A DNA stretch of 38,546 nucleotides from Flavobacteriaceae bacterium (GTDB taxonomy: Bacteria; Bacteroidota; Bacteroidia; Flavobacteriales; Flavobacteriaceae), in assembly GCA_020627885.1 (NCBI GenBank), contig JAHDGB010000006.1:1-38546 (forward strand), written 5' to 3'. The position numbers were made by a program, and so were the translations under genes. Positions 31,473-37,992 of the stretch are shown piece by piece; position 1 is the first letter of the stretch, and every line of letters begins with the position of its first letter. The notes below the pieces were generated by a model. The model searched no databases. It saw nothing but the letters and a program-made list of their open reading frames with translations, and was not told the DNA's origin.

Positions 31473-31712
31473 TTAATCTAAATCTAAAAGGTTTTTTATT
31501 TTATTTTTAAAATCCTCCCAACCTTGATCTCTACCTTTTCTGTATTCAGAATCACTAACATAGCAAACTAACATTTTAACAACATCATAAATAGTTTTAT
31601 CACTTGGTATTGTGAAGTCTCCAAAGTCTGTAATAAATTTATTTTTATTTAATTTAGTAGGTGCATGAAATACGTTTATAACTTCGTATTCTTTTCTAAT
31701 TTTAACTTTCAT
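31473..31712 (-). CDS. Hypothetical protein (79 aa), minus cluster
   Basis: N-terminal basic strand (MKVKIRKEYEVINVFHAP), an acidic middle and a helical C-terminal end (GWEDFKNKIKNLLDLD). No family is recognised. It lies 2 bases after the previous gene on its strand. Confidence 0.65.
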   Translation of the reverse strand: MKVKIRKEYEVINVFHAPTKLNKNKFITDFGDFTIPSDKTIYDVVKMLVCYVSDSEYRKGRDQGWEDFKNKIKNLLDLD

Positions 31713-31714
31713 AT

Positions 31715-32110
31715 TTACTTATTATAATTTTCAAATAATTCTTTTAAATATCTTCTAAATTCCGCATCACTTTTAGAATTACGGCACTTGTTTATAGTGT
31801 TGTTATCTATTTTATGTATAATCTGAAACACACTTATAGTGTTATCAATAGTTTCTTCAAGTTCTGAAATTCGTTTCAAACTATCGCTTAAATATTGATG
31901 CGTCTTTTTTAACTTTAAATTCATTTTATTTCTTTGTTTCTTTTGTTTTAATTCGTAAAACTTATTTTGTTTCTTTTGTTTTAATTCGCAAAACTTATCT
32001 TGATGCTCAACACAACACCTAGCGCCTAAGCCCCAAAAAGATTTTTTAATATTTTTGTTAGTACACCAAGCGTTATCCTTGTTATGTATGCAATTAATTT
32101 TTAATACCAT
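31715..32110 (-). CDS. Cys-rich (zinc-type) protein with tandem repeat and coiled coil (131 aa)
   Basis: The N-terminal 38 residues hold a Cys/His set (C7, H9, C16, C32, C33, H36) within 'CIHNKDNAWCTNKNIKKSFW' and GARCCVEH. This resembles short zinc-binding modules found in phage proteins. Then an 11-residue unit is repeated (DKFCELKQKKQ and NKFYELKQKKQ), followed by a helical coiled-coil part. It overlaps the HNH gene by 10 bases. The role is unknown; the metal site suggests nucleic-acid or protein binding. Confidence 0.65.
   Translation of the reverse strand: MVLKINCIHNKDNAWCTNKNIKKSFWGLGARCCVEHQDKFCELKQKKQNKFYELKQKKQRNKMNLKLKKTHQYLSDSLKRISELEETIDNTISVFQIIHKIDNNTINKCRNSKSDAEFRRYLKELFENYNK
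31934..31999 (-). repeat. 33-bp tandem repeat (2 copies) in the zinc-type gene
   Basis: Two near-identical 33-base units in a row (plus-strand TTGTTTCTTTTGTTTTAATT and on, ending in CGTAAAACTTATT / CGCAAAACTTATC). Each encodes 11 residues, so copy changes keep the frame. Confidence 0.85.
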
Positions 32111-32358
32111 TTTATTTCTTTTTTTAAATCATTTAATGTTATTAACCTATCAGATTTAATGTTATTACAGCTTTTACACAATATTTGACCATTAGAGTTG
32201 CAGTCTTTACCGTCTTTGCTTAAAGGTATTATGTGATCAAAGGAAAGATATTTTCTTGAACCACAACAAACACAAACAGCTTTACAACCATTAGAAACTA
32301 AAACTTGAACTCTTTTAGGTATATAAAACATATAATTAACTTCGTTTCCTTTATTCAT
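32101..32358 (-). CDS. HNH endonuclease (85 aa)
   Basis: A free-standing HNH nuclease. Structural cysteine pairs are at 29/32 (CVCCGS) and 61/64 (LCKSCN). The catalytic motif DHIIPLSKDG (41-50) carries the first His, then NGQILC and NNIK (65-68) supply the Asn and final helix. The first about 20 residues are an extra helix. Such phage nucleases act in packaging, homing or host DNA cutting. It is far from the terminase genes and inside the accessory minus cluster, so a host-directed or homing role is at least as likely as packaging. Confidence 0.87.
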   Translation of the reverse strand: MNKGNEVNYMFYIPKRVQVLVSNGCKAVCVCCGSRKYLSFDHIIPLSKDGKDCNSNGQILCKSCNNIKSDRLITLNDLKKEIKWY

Positions 32359-32359
32359 T

Positions 32360-32626
32360 TTATTGTTGTTTTGATAATTCTATGTATTTTTTTTCAGTGT
32401 TTTTTAAAACTGATCTTACATAATTCAAAAACCCTTCTTCTGTTTCATATGCAGAGTAAGCACCTAAAACCATGTACAAAGCATTCATTTCTATCTTTAA
32501 TATAAATAATTTATTAAGCACTTCTAAGCTTTTTTCTAATTGCTCTTTTTGTTCTTTTAATTCGTTTGCTTTGTTTTTAAGAGAATCAATGTTATTATAA
32601 CATATCTCTGTTTTGTTTTGTTCCAT
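32360..32626 (-). CDS. Coiled-coil hypothetical protein (88 aa), first gene of minus cluster
   Basis: Heptad-rich helix from about 12 to 50 (IDSLKNKANELKEQKEQLEK and onward), a short apolar part around ALYMVLGAYSAY, and a second helix. No family is recognised. The minus-strand promoter at 32652 lies 25 bases upstream. Confidence 0.65.
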   Translation of the reverse strand: MEQNKTEICYNNIDSLKNKANELKEQKEQLEKSLEVLNKLFILKIEMNALYMVLGAYSAYETEEGFLNYVRSVLKNTEKKYIELSKQQ

Positions 32627-32651
32627 TTTATTAAATTTTATAATTACCCTA

Positions 32652-32683
32652 CAAATATAAACAACACTTACAATATATACAAG
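32652..32683 (-). promoter_or_regulatory. Class 1 promoter of the minus-strand cluster
   Basis: Read on the minus strand: CTTG (32683-32680), a 20-bp spacer and TATATTTG (32659-32652), then the leader to the ATG at 32626. It drives all eight minus-strand genes. Confidence 0.75.
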
Positions 32684-32697
32684 AAAAACTTAATTTA

Positions 32698-32713
32698 TTT
32701 TTTGTTATCTTTG
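32698..32713 (+). promoter_or_regulatory. Class 2 promoter of the lysis cassette, leaderless
   Basis: TTTTTTG (32698-32704), one T, then TATCTTTG (32706-32713). Exactly 4 nt (TGTT) lie before the ATG at 32718. There is no -33 TTTG at 20 bp. It diverges from the minus-strand promoter. Confidence 0.7.
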
Positions 32714-32717
32714 TGTT

Positions 32718-33032
32718 ATGAGTTTGGAGTTAAGAAAAAAAATAAAATCTTGGGTTGTTGTTATTGTAGGGTTAGCAGGTTTTACAGTACAATCATTGCA
32801 ATATTTTACAGGTAGATGGTCAAATCCTTGGTATATTGAAGTTTTCATCTTAGTTCTTTTCTTAGGTATCGCTTTGCAACCTTTAAAAATAATCAAAGCG
32901 TTTATCAATAAAGTAACCAATAATAAATCAAATATGAGTAATTACGACGAAAAAGAAGAGGTTGTTGATGTAGAAGAGAGTTCTGTTTTAGAGTCTGGCG
33001 GAGAAGGTTCTAGTAAAGACGAAAAAATGTAA
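32718..33032 (+). CDS. Membrane protein (104 aa), holin candidate
   Basis: Two membrane segments (about 11-30 and 38-57) and a charged, acidic C-terminal tail (about 76-104, many Glu/Asp/Ser). First gene of the cassette that ends with the endolysin. Size and topology fit a class II holin, but no named family is recognised. The transcript is predicted to be leaderless. An antisense reading frame (32705-32920) covers the same place and is a shadow. Confidence 0.72.
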   Translation: MSLELRKKIKSWVVVIVGLAGFTVQSLQYFTGRWSNPWYIEVFILVLFLGIALQPLKIIKAFINKVTNNKSNMSNYDEKEEVVDVEESSVLESGGEGSSKDEKM

Positions 33033-33033
33033 A

Positions 33034-33402
33034 ATGAAGCAGCACAAAAATTACATAGTATTAATCATAATATTGTTAATTCAGTTGCACGTTCTTTTTC
33101 GGGGGGTCGATCAAAAAATAAATTTATTTATAGCTACAGATCGTGAAGTTTGGTTAACTTTTTATGTTTTTTGCGTTGGTGTTTTTGTGCGTTTCTTTTT
33201 ATCTTATTACCTACTATTAAAACCATATAGTGTAAACAAGTATTTAAAACACTATTTATTTATACTTTCTTTTTTAGATTTACTTCACTTTGTATTTAAT
33301 TCTGCGCAAGGATATTCATTAGAAAAAATACTTTTAGGTTTGTTTTGTTTAGGTGTCATTAAATTAATTAACTATGTCAAATTTAATTACTCCATTTTAT
33401 AA
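33034..33402 (+). CDS. Polytopic membrane protein (122 aa) of the lysis cassette
   Basis: About four membrane segments (around 7-22, 40-60, 68-88 and 95-115), with short loops. One base separates it from the preceding gene. The 6-G run (RGVDQ region) is in frame. No family is recognised; it could be the holin or an antiholin. Confidence 0.7.
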   Translation: MKQHKNYIVLIIILLIQLHVLFRGVDQKINLFIATDREVWLTFYVFCVGVFVRFFLSYYLLLKPYSVNKYLKHYLFILSFLDLLHFVFNSAQGYSLEKILLGLFCLGVIKLINYVKFNYSIL

Positions 33403-33730
33403 AATAATAGATTTTCTGTGCCTTACTATTTCGGGTTTTACTTTTATGAATCTAATAGGTAACAAGCATTTAGATTTACCCGAGGTTTCTGTTATACAGT
33501 GGGTAGGTGTATCTCTTACTATTTCATGGTATATTTTTATGTTTGTTAGGTCTGCTGTCTTAAGGAAAGAAAACAAAAAACAAAGGCGATTAATAACCGA
33601 AAACCTCGAAATAGAAAACGAAATAAAAAAAGCTATGTTATTAAAAGTTAAAGAAGGTAACATTGACGAAATTATAAACGAGTTAGAAGAAAGACAAAAA
33701 GAAATGATTAACAATAATAAAGATGATTAA
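33374..33730 (+). CDS. Membrane protein with cytoplasmic coiled coil (118 aa), lysis cassette
   Basis: Two membrane segments (about 12-28 and 43-60), followed by a long charged helix (RKENKKQRRLITENLEIENE and on to residue 118). It starts 29 bases inside the previous gene and overlaps the endolysin gene by 8 bases. Third membrane gene of the cassette; holin, antiholin or i-spanin-like roles are all possible. Confidence 0.7.
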   Translation: MSNLITPFYKIIDFLCLTISGFTFMNLIGNKHLDLPEVSVIQWVGVSLTISWYIFMFVRSAVLRKENKKQRRLITENLEIENEIKKAMLLKVKEGNIDEIINELEERQKEMINNNKDD

Positions 33731-34166
33731 ATACATTACAGTACATTGCTCAGCTACCAAAGAAGGTAAAGAATTTAACTCTAAACACATTGATAGATGG
33801 CACAAAGACAGAGGGTTTCGTAAAATCGGTTATCATTACGTCGTTTTACTTGATGGTACTATAGAGGTGGGGAGATTTGAAAGTGAACAGGGCGCACACG
33901 TTAAGCATTATAATAAAGGTAATATAGGTATTTGTTACATTGGCGGTTTAGATGAAAACGGAAACGCAAAAGACACACGCACACGAGCGCAAAAAGAATC
34001 ATTAAGGTTATTATTAAAAGATCTTAAAAAAAGATATAAGAAAGCGGTTATTAAAGGACACAGAGACTTTTCGCCTGATCTTGACGGTGATGGAGTTATT
34101 GAGGAGTTCGAATTTATAAAACAGTGTCCTTGTTTTAACGCTAAAAAAGAATATTCTAATTTGTAG
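33723..34166 (+). CDS. Endolysin: N-acetylmuramoyl-L-alanine amidase (Amidase_2, T7 lysozyme type)
   Basis: Cuts the bond between N-acetylmuramic acid and L-Ala in peptidoglycan at the end of infection. The 147-aa protein shows all family landmarks. They are the zinc His H8 (VHCSAT), RGFRKIGYHYVV (30-41) with Y37, GAHVKHYNKGNIGICYIGG (57-75), H113 in KGHRDFSPDLDGDG, and K133-x-C135 in KQCPCF. T7 lysozyme uses the same zinc His, Tyr, zinc His, Lys and zinc Cys order. No signal peptide is present, so release needs a holin from the preceding genes. A terminator follows. Confidence 0.95.
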   Translation: MIKYITVHCSATKEGKEFNSKHIDRWHKDRGFRKIGYHYVVLLDGTIEVGRFESEQGAHVKHYNKGNIGICYIGGLDENGNAKDTRTRAQKESLRLLLKDLKKRYKKAVIKGHRDFSPDLDGDGVIEEFEFIKQCPCFNAKKEYSNL

Positions 34167-34202
34167 AGTATTTTTGTTTTTTCATTTTATTTATTTTGTT
34201 TT

Positions 34203-34234
34203 GAGTCACTTGTAAAAAAGTGGCTCTTTTTTTT
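34203..34234 (+). terminator. Terminator of the lysis cassette
   Basis: Stem GAGTCACTT (34203-34211) / AAGTGGCTC (34218-34226) with one G-U pair, 6-nt loop and a T-tract to 34234 that runs into the -33 element of the next promoter. Confidence 0.85.
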
Positions 34235-34263
34235 GGTGGTCTTTTATAATAATTGTATTTTTG
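34232..34263 (+). promoter_or_regulatory. Class 1 promoter (TTTGGTGGT)
   Basis: TTTG (34232-34235) in TTTTGGTGGTC, a 20-bp spacer and TATTTTTG (34256-34263). It serves the methyltransferase. Confidence 0.8.
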
Positions 34264-34288
34264 AATAATTAATTTTAAAACAAGTATA

Positions 34289-34996
34289 ATGTTAAATATT
34301 ACAAATGAGGATAACATGAATTTAATGTCTCGTTATCCTGACAATTATTTTGATTTAGCTATTGTTGATCCACCTTATGGTATAGGTGCTAGTAAACCAA
34401 CTAAAAAACCAAATTTTGTTAAACAAAAAAACGGAAAAAAACTAAATGTAAAAAACAATAACTATAAGCACAAGGAATGGGATTTAAAACCCTGTAATGG
34501 CTTGTATTTAAGAGAATTACAAAGGGTAAGTAAAAACCAAATCATATGGGGTTGTAACTATTATGATTTTGATTTAAAGGGGGGGAGAATTGTTTGGGAT
34601 AAATTAAACGGGTTAAGCGATCAATTTGATTGCGAAATAGCGTATAACAGCCTCAATAATAGAACTGATTTAGTTTATTTCATGTGGTCGGGAATGTTTC
34701 AAGGATTAAAACCTTCTAGACTTATAAAAGAAGCGTTAAAACAACAGGGTAATAAAAAACTAAACGAAAAAAGAATACACCCGACGCAGAAACCTGTTAA
34801 ATTATACGAATGGTTATTAATTAATTACGCAAAAGAAAACGACAAAATACTTGACACGCATTTAGGAAGTGGAAGTATAGCTATAGCGTGCCATAATTTA
34901 GGTTTTTATTTAACAGCTTGCGAGTTAGATAAAGATTATTATAATGAAGCTATGAAGAGGATAGAAAACCATCAATCTCAACAAAGATTATTTTAG
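34289..34996 (+). CDS. DNA adenine/cytosine-N4 methyltransferase (beta-class order)
   Basis: 235 aa. Motif IV DPPY lies at 27-30, early in the protein. HPTQKP (164-169) and the SAM-binding motif I region LDTHLGSGSIAIACH (188-202) follow near the end. The IV-first order is that of beta-class amino-methyltransferases. The middle (about 95-150), with KGGRIVWDKLNGLSDQFDCE, likely contains target recognition. The 7-G run in this region is in frame. No partner restriction gene is seen, so it is probably an orphan enzyme that marks phage DNA, for protection from host restriction or for regulation. Confidence 0.9.
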   Translation: MLNITNEDNMNLMSRYPDNYFDLAIVDPPYGIGASKPTKKPNFVKQKNGKKLNVKNNNYKHKEWDLKPCNGLYLRELQRVSKNQIIWGCNYYDFDLKGGRIVWDKLNGLSDQFDCEIAYNSLNNRTDLVYFMWSGMFQGLKPSRLIKEALKQQGNKKLNEKRIHPTQKPVKLYEWLLINYAKENDKILDTHLGSGSIAIACHNLGFYLTACELDKDYYNEAMKRIENHQSQQRLF

Positions 34997-35001
34997 TTTT
35001 T

Positions 35002-35033
35002 TTTGGTGGTTATGTAATTTAGTTATATATTGC
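35002..35033 (+). promoter_or_regulatory. Class 1 promoter (TTTGGTGGTT)
   Basis: TTTG (35002-35005) in TTTTGGTGGTTATG, a 20-bp spacer and TATATTGC (35026-35033), a weaker -7 box, then GGTATAATTTTAAAACAATAAC. Confidence 0.65.
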
Positions 35034-35058
35034 GGTATAATTTTAAAACAATAACAAA

Positions 35059-35247
35059 ATGAAAGCAATTATATCACGTTTTTACAATCACAACATTGGA
35101 TTAAATATATATTACGGTGTTGATTATATTGAAATAGAATACAAGTTTAAAAACCACGAAACCTCAATACATAGAGTCGATGATTTAGAGGAGTTAATCG
35201 AAGATATGGAAGAAGTTTTTTTTGAAGAAACAGGAATAGAATTATAA
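35059..35247 (+). CDS. Small acidic protein (62 aa), paralogue A
   Basis: C-terminal half shares the pattern 'H.(T/S).(I/M)HR(V/L)D..E.LI.DM..VFFEETGI.L' with the next gene. The N-terminus is different (Ile/Tyr-rich strands). The proteins probably arose by duplication. Function unknown. Leader AAAACAATAACAAA. Confidence 0.7.
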   Translation: MKAIISRFYNHNIGLNIYYGVDYIEIEYKFKNHETSIHRVDDLEELIEDMEEVFFEETGIEL

Positions 35248-35266
35248 TTATTAAAACAATAACATT

Positions 35267-35482
35267 ATGTACTTAACAAACGAAGAGTTACAGGAATTAC
35301 TCGAATTATTCGATCTATACAAAATAGAGGTTAATTTATGTTACCCTAAAACAGGTAGAAAAATATTGGTCGAGTATGTGTTTGACTACGGTGATACAAC
35401 AATGCATCGACTAGACAGTGAAGAGCAATTAATTAACGATATGAAAGATGTGTTTTTTGAAGAAACAGGAATAAAATTATAA
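35267..35482 (+). CDS. Small acidic protein (71 aa), paralogue B
   Basis: Paralogue of the gene at 35059 from about residue 40 on (TTMHRLDSEEQLINDMKDVF and on to EETGIKL). It begins with an extra helix, NEELQELLELFDLYKIEVN. Leader AAAACAATAACATT. Unknown function; an acidic, helical end could mimic DNA or bind a basic partner, but this is speculation. Confidence 0.7.
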   Translation: MYLTNEELQELLELFDLYKIEVNLCYPKTGRKILVEYVFDYGDTTMHRLDSEEQLINDMKDVFFEETGIKL

Positions 35483-35484
35483 TT

Positions 35485-35772
35485 ATGATAAATAGACTTT
35501 TACTAAAATCTTACAAGGTAAGAACTAGCGAAAAAATACAAAAAATGTTCGATTTAAGTTTTAGACCGATTATTTTTAACGATTTAAACGACGCAAAAGA
35601 AAAAAGTAAAACAGTTAAAAGATTGATAATATTTAACATTGTATTAAACAATAAAGATGTTTGTTTTAGTGTTAATCAAGATACTGAGTTTTTCACAGAC
35701 GATGAAAATAAAATTTTAAGCAGTGATTTAGATTTAAAACATAATTGGTTAGAAAACGGTAAAATAGTATAA
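35485..35772 (+). CDS. Hypothetical protein (95 aa)
   Basis: Basic start (INRLLLKSYKVRTSEKIQKM), a beta-rich middle (RLIIFNIVLNNKDVCFSVNQ) and an acidic end. Two bases after the previous gene. No family is recognised. Confidence 0.65.
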   Translation: MINRLLLKSYKVRTSEKIQKMFDLSFRPIIFNDLNDAKEKSKTVKRLIIFNIVLNNKDVCFSVNQDTEFFTDDENKILSSDLDLKHNWLENGKIV

Positions 35773-35775
35773 CAC

Positions 35776-35955
35776 ATGGACAATAAAATAAATTTAGATA
35801 ATCTAATTTCAATGGTTTATTCATCAAAAACGGGGCTTATACACTTAGTTTTTGCTAATGGTGTATATCAAAAAGACATTAAAATTTCTTTTGAAGCAGC
35901 TGTTAATATGGGATTCATAAACCCTGATGCAATACATAAAAACTTTAACATATGA
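35776..35955 (+). CDS. Small hypothetical protein (59 aa)
   Basis: Starts 3 bases after the previous stop and overlaps the next gene by an ATGA. The sequence has two strand-like parts (GLIHLVFANGVYQKDI) and a helix (FEAAVNMGFINPDAIHKNF). No family is recognised; overlaps support it. Confidence 0.6.
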   Translation: MDNKINLDNLISMVYSSKTGLIHLVFANGVYQKDIKISFEAAVNMGFINPDAIHKNFNI

Positions 35956-36545
35956 GAAACACAATACTAATAATAACGTTTATTTTAATTCAATTCTTTT
36001 TTATAAAGATAAACCAAAAAACAGTAATAAAAGATAGTGTTAAAATCGATAGCGTTTTAGTTATTAAAAAAATACCTGAAATTAAAAGAGAAACAATCTT
36101 TTTAAATCCTAAAAAAGTAAAAGAGTACGTTTATATTAATAACGGTAAAGATTTGATTAAAACACTAGAAAAACAATATAATAAAAAAATAGATAGTTTA
36201 GTGTTAATTAACGAGTTGTTAAAAATGAAGGTTAAGAAAGTTTACAAACAACAGTTAAATGATAGCTTAGTAAATATTGAAGCAACAGTTAAAAGTAGTG
36301 GTAAAGTAGACTTTATTAAACTTAAATACGAGTTAAAAGAGCGAAATATTCAACACTACGAAAAAACTATAACTAAAAAAGTTTATCCTAAATTTAGAAT
36401 ACTTGGCGGTGTTAGCACTAATTTTAATTCAGTTAATTTTAATCTATCTTTACAAAACAAAAAAGGTAATATTTACGGTATTGGCTACGATACTAACGGA
36501 AATATAAATATCGAATACAAATATAATTTATTTACTAAATATTAA
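35952..36545 (+). CDS. Anchored coiled-coil protein (197 aa), spanin-like architecture
   Basis: An N-terminal hydrophobic anchor (about residues 4-20: TILIITFILIQFFFIKI) without a clear cleavage site is followed by a Lys-rich helical region with coiled-coil spacing (about 60-135). A beta-strand-rich C-terminus follows (RILGGVSTNFNSVNFNLSLQ, then GNIYGIGYD). An inner-membrane anchor, periplasmic helix and outer-membrane-type strands make a candidate single-chain spanin for the last step of Gram-negative lysis. It lies outside the lysis cassette, so the role is uncertain. Confidence 0.6.
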   Translation: MRNTILIITFILIQFFFIKINQKTVIKDSVKIDSVLVIKKIPEIKRETIFLNPKKVKEYVYINNGKDLIKTLEKQYNKKIDSLVLINELLKMKVKKVYKQQLNDSLVNIEATVKSSGKVDFIKLKYELKERNIQHYEKTITKKVYPKFRILGGVSTNFNSVNFNLSLQNKKGNIYGIGYDTNGNINIEYKYNLFTKY

Positions 36546-36572
36546 AACAAAATAACCCTAAAACAAAATAAA

Positions 36573-37766
36573 ATGTCAAAACAAAGAATAAGGCTTACAG
36601 ATCAAGAAGCTGAATATTTAAACCTACATATAAAAAACAGAATAGAAGGAAAGGGGAATCCTAAATACTACCTTGATTCATATCAATATAAAGATTTAAT
36701 GAGTTTTAGAGGTGTTGACCAAGAAAATAAGTACGAGGTTGCTGCATGGGATAACAACGGTAAAATTATGTCAATTGATGAGTTTTGTTTAGCTCATGGA
36801 TTGGATAGGGGAAGCATAAAAGATTTTCGACTTTGTACACATACAAAAGTACCCACTTATAACATATCTTTCAAAGATGATTTAGTTGAATCTAATGATT
36901 TTAGTTATGATGAAATAGTTAAAATACTTGAAAAGGATATAAAAGAAAAAGTATCTATAAAAAGAACTAAAACAAATAATAAATTTGAAGGTGTTTTAAA
37001 GTGGGCAGATTTGCACGTTGGCGCACATATCAGAAATGTTATAAACGTTGATAATTATGATTCAAAAACAATAAAGAAAAATCTGTTAAAATCAGTTGAT
37101 AACGTTAATTTACTTAAATTTAAAAAAGTACACGTTCATATACACGGGGACTTAATAGAGTCTTTTACGGGGCTTAATCATGTAAATAGTTGGCATAGTA
37201 TGGAAAAAGATTTAATAGGAGCTAAACTAATTCGTGTTTGCTCCCAAATACTTCATAACGCTTTAAAAGAGATCAAAAACTTAGGTAAAATTAAAATAGT
37301 AGCAGGTAACCACGATAGGATATCTAAAAATAACGACGAAGACGTAAAAGGAGGTGCTGCTGATATTTTAGCTTATACGCTTGAATTAATGGGTTACGAT
37401 GTAGAATTTAACCCTATGGTTATATCTCACAAAGTAGATAAAATTAATTACATTATTTTGCACGGTGACAAAGGTTTAAGTAAAATGTCAACATCTGATT
37501 TAATATTAAACTATGGAAAACAGGGTGTTTATAACTATGTTTGTGAAGCTCATTTGCATTCAATAATAGAAAAGCTTACAACTAGACAAAGAGAGACGTT
37601 TAAAATTGTCAAAGATGATAATATTTTATGCAGAAGAGAGCATTTAGCGTCTTTTATGCCTGGTAACTTTTACAGTGCTTCCAACGGATGGAGTACAAAC
37701 ACAGGTTATCAAATTAATTGGTGTACAGAAAGGGGGCGACCTATGGTATTAAAATCTTCTTTTTAA
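36573..37766 (+). CDS. Metallophosphoesterase (calcineurin-like)
   Basis: 397 aa. The C-terminal part has the full binuclear metal set: D146 and H148 in WADLHVGAH, D193 in HGDLIES (191-197), N246/H247 in AGNHDR (244-249), H297 in LHGD and the pair H327/H329 in EAHLHS. These belong to the Mre11/SbcD-like and phosphatase superfamily. The N-terminal 130 residues form a separate region, including a helix-turn-helix-like piece (IMSIDEFCLAHGLDRGSIKD, 65-84), which may bind DNA. It could be a nuclease or phosphatase in DNA repair. Its promoter seems to be upstream, at 35002. Confidence 0.87.
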   Translation: MSKQRIRLTDQEAEYLNLHIKNRIEGKGNPKYYLDSYQYKDLMSFRGVDQENKYEVAAWDNNGKIMSIDEFCLAHGLDRGSIKDFRLCTHTKVPTYNISFKDDLVESNDFSYDEIVKILEKDIKEKVSIKRTKTNNKFEGVLKWADLHVGAHIRNVINVDNYDSKTIKKNLLKSVDNVNLLKFKKVHVHIHGDLIESFTGLNHVNSWHSMEKDLIGAKLIRVCSQILHNALKEIKNLGKIKIVAGNHDRISKNNDEDVKGGAADILAYTLELMGYDVEFNPMVISHKVDKINYIILHGDKGLSKMSTSDLILNYGKQGVYNYVCEAHLHSIIEKLTTRQRETFKIVKDDNILCRREHLASFMPGNFYSASNGWSTNTGYQINWCTERGRPMVLKSSF

Positions 37767-37771
37767 TTTCG

Positions 37772-37779
37772 TATATTTG
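37772..37779 (+). promoter_or_regulatory. Possible promoter behind the phosphoesterase gene
   Basis: TATATTTG preceded by AATTTCG, close to class 2 but without a T6G. It would make a short RNA of about 95 nt ending at the terminator 37850-37883. No ORF lies in this interval. Confidence 0.4.
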
Positions 37780-37849
37780 TATTATTATAAATAATAACTA
37801 CCTTTTATTATTTGTAAATTAGTTAAATTGGACATAAATATAAATTAAG

Positions 37850-37883
37850 AACCAAACTAGTTCCAGTAGTTTGGTTTTTTTTT
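37850..37883 (+). terminator. Terminator of the phosphoesterase unit
   Basis: Perfect 10-bp stem AACCAAACTA (37850-37859) / TAGTTTGGTT (37867-37876) with loop GTTCCAG, followed by a 9-T tract. The loop resembles that of the terminator at 281. Confidence 0.9.
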
Positions 37884-37943
37884 GTTAAAATATCTAACAT
37901 CGGTTTAACCGATAGTAGGTTTTAGTTTTTTTTTGTTAAAACA
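37873..37943 (+). promoter_or_regulatory. Palindrome between two T-tract direct repeats (operator or origin candidate)
   Basis: The 15-base palindrome ATCGGTTTAACCGAT (37899-37913) lies between two copies of TTTTTTTTTGTTAAAAYAT (about 37875-37893 and 37925-37943). It lies directly upstream of the promoter of the last gene. A repressor or activator site is likely; an origin is possible. Confidence 0.45.
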
Positions 37944-37975
37944 TTTGCGTAATTAAATAAAAGTATTTAATTTGG
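37944..37975 (+). promoter_or_regulatory. Class 1 promoter of the last gene
   Basis: TTTG (37944-37947) in ATTTGCGTAATT, a 20-bp spacer and TAATTTGG (37968-37975). It is followed by a short leader ending AACAC before the ATG at 37993. Confidence 0.6.
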
Positions 37976-37992
37976 CTAAAAATATATAACAC

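Noticed and set aside
32705-32920. Antisense ORF over the first lysis-cassette gene
   Set aside because: It covers the class 2 promoter and a membrane protein gene with correct spacing; the antisense frame has no promoter.
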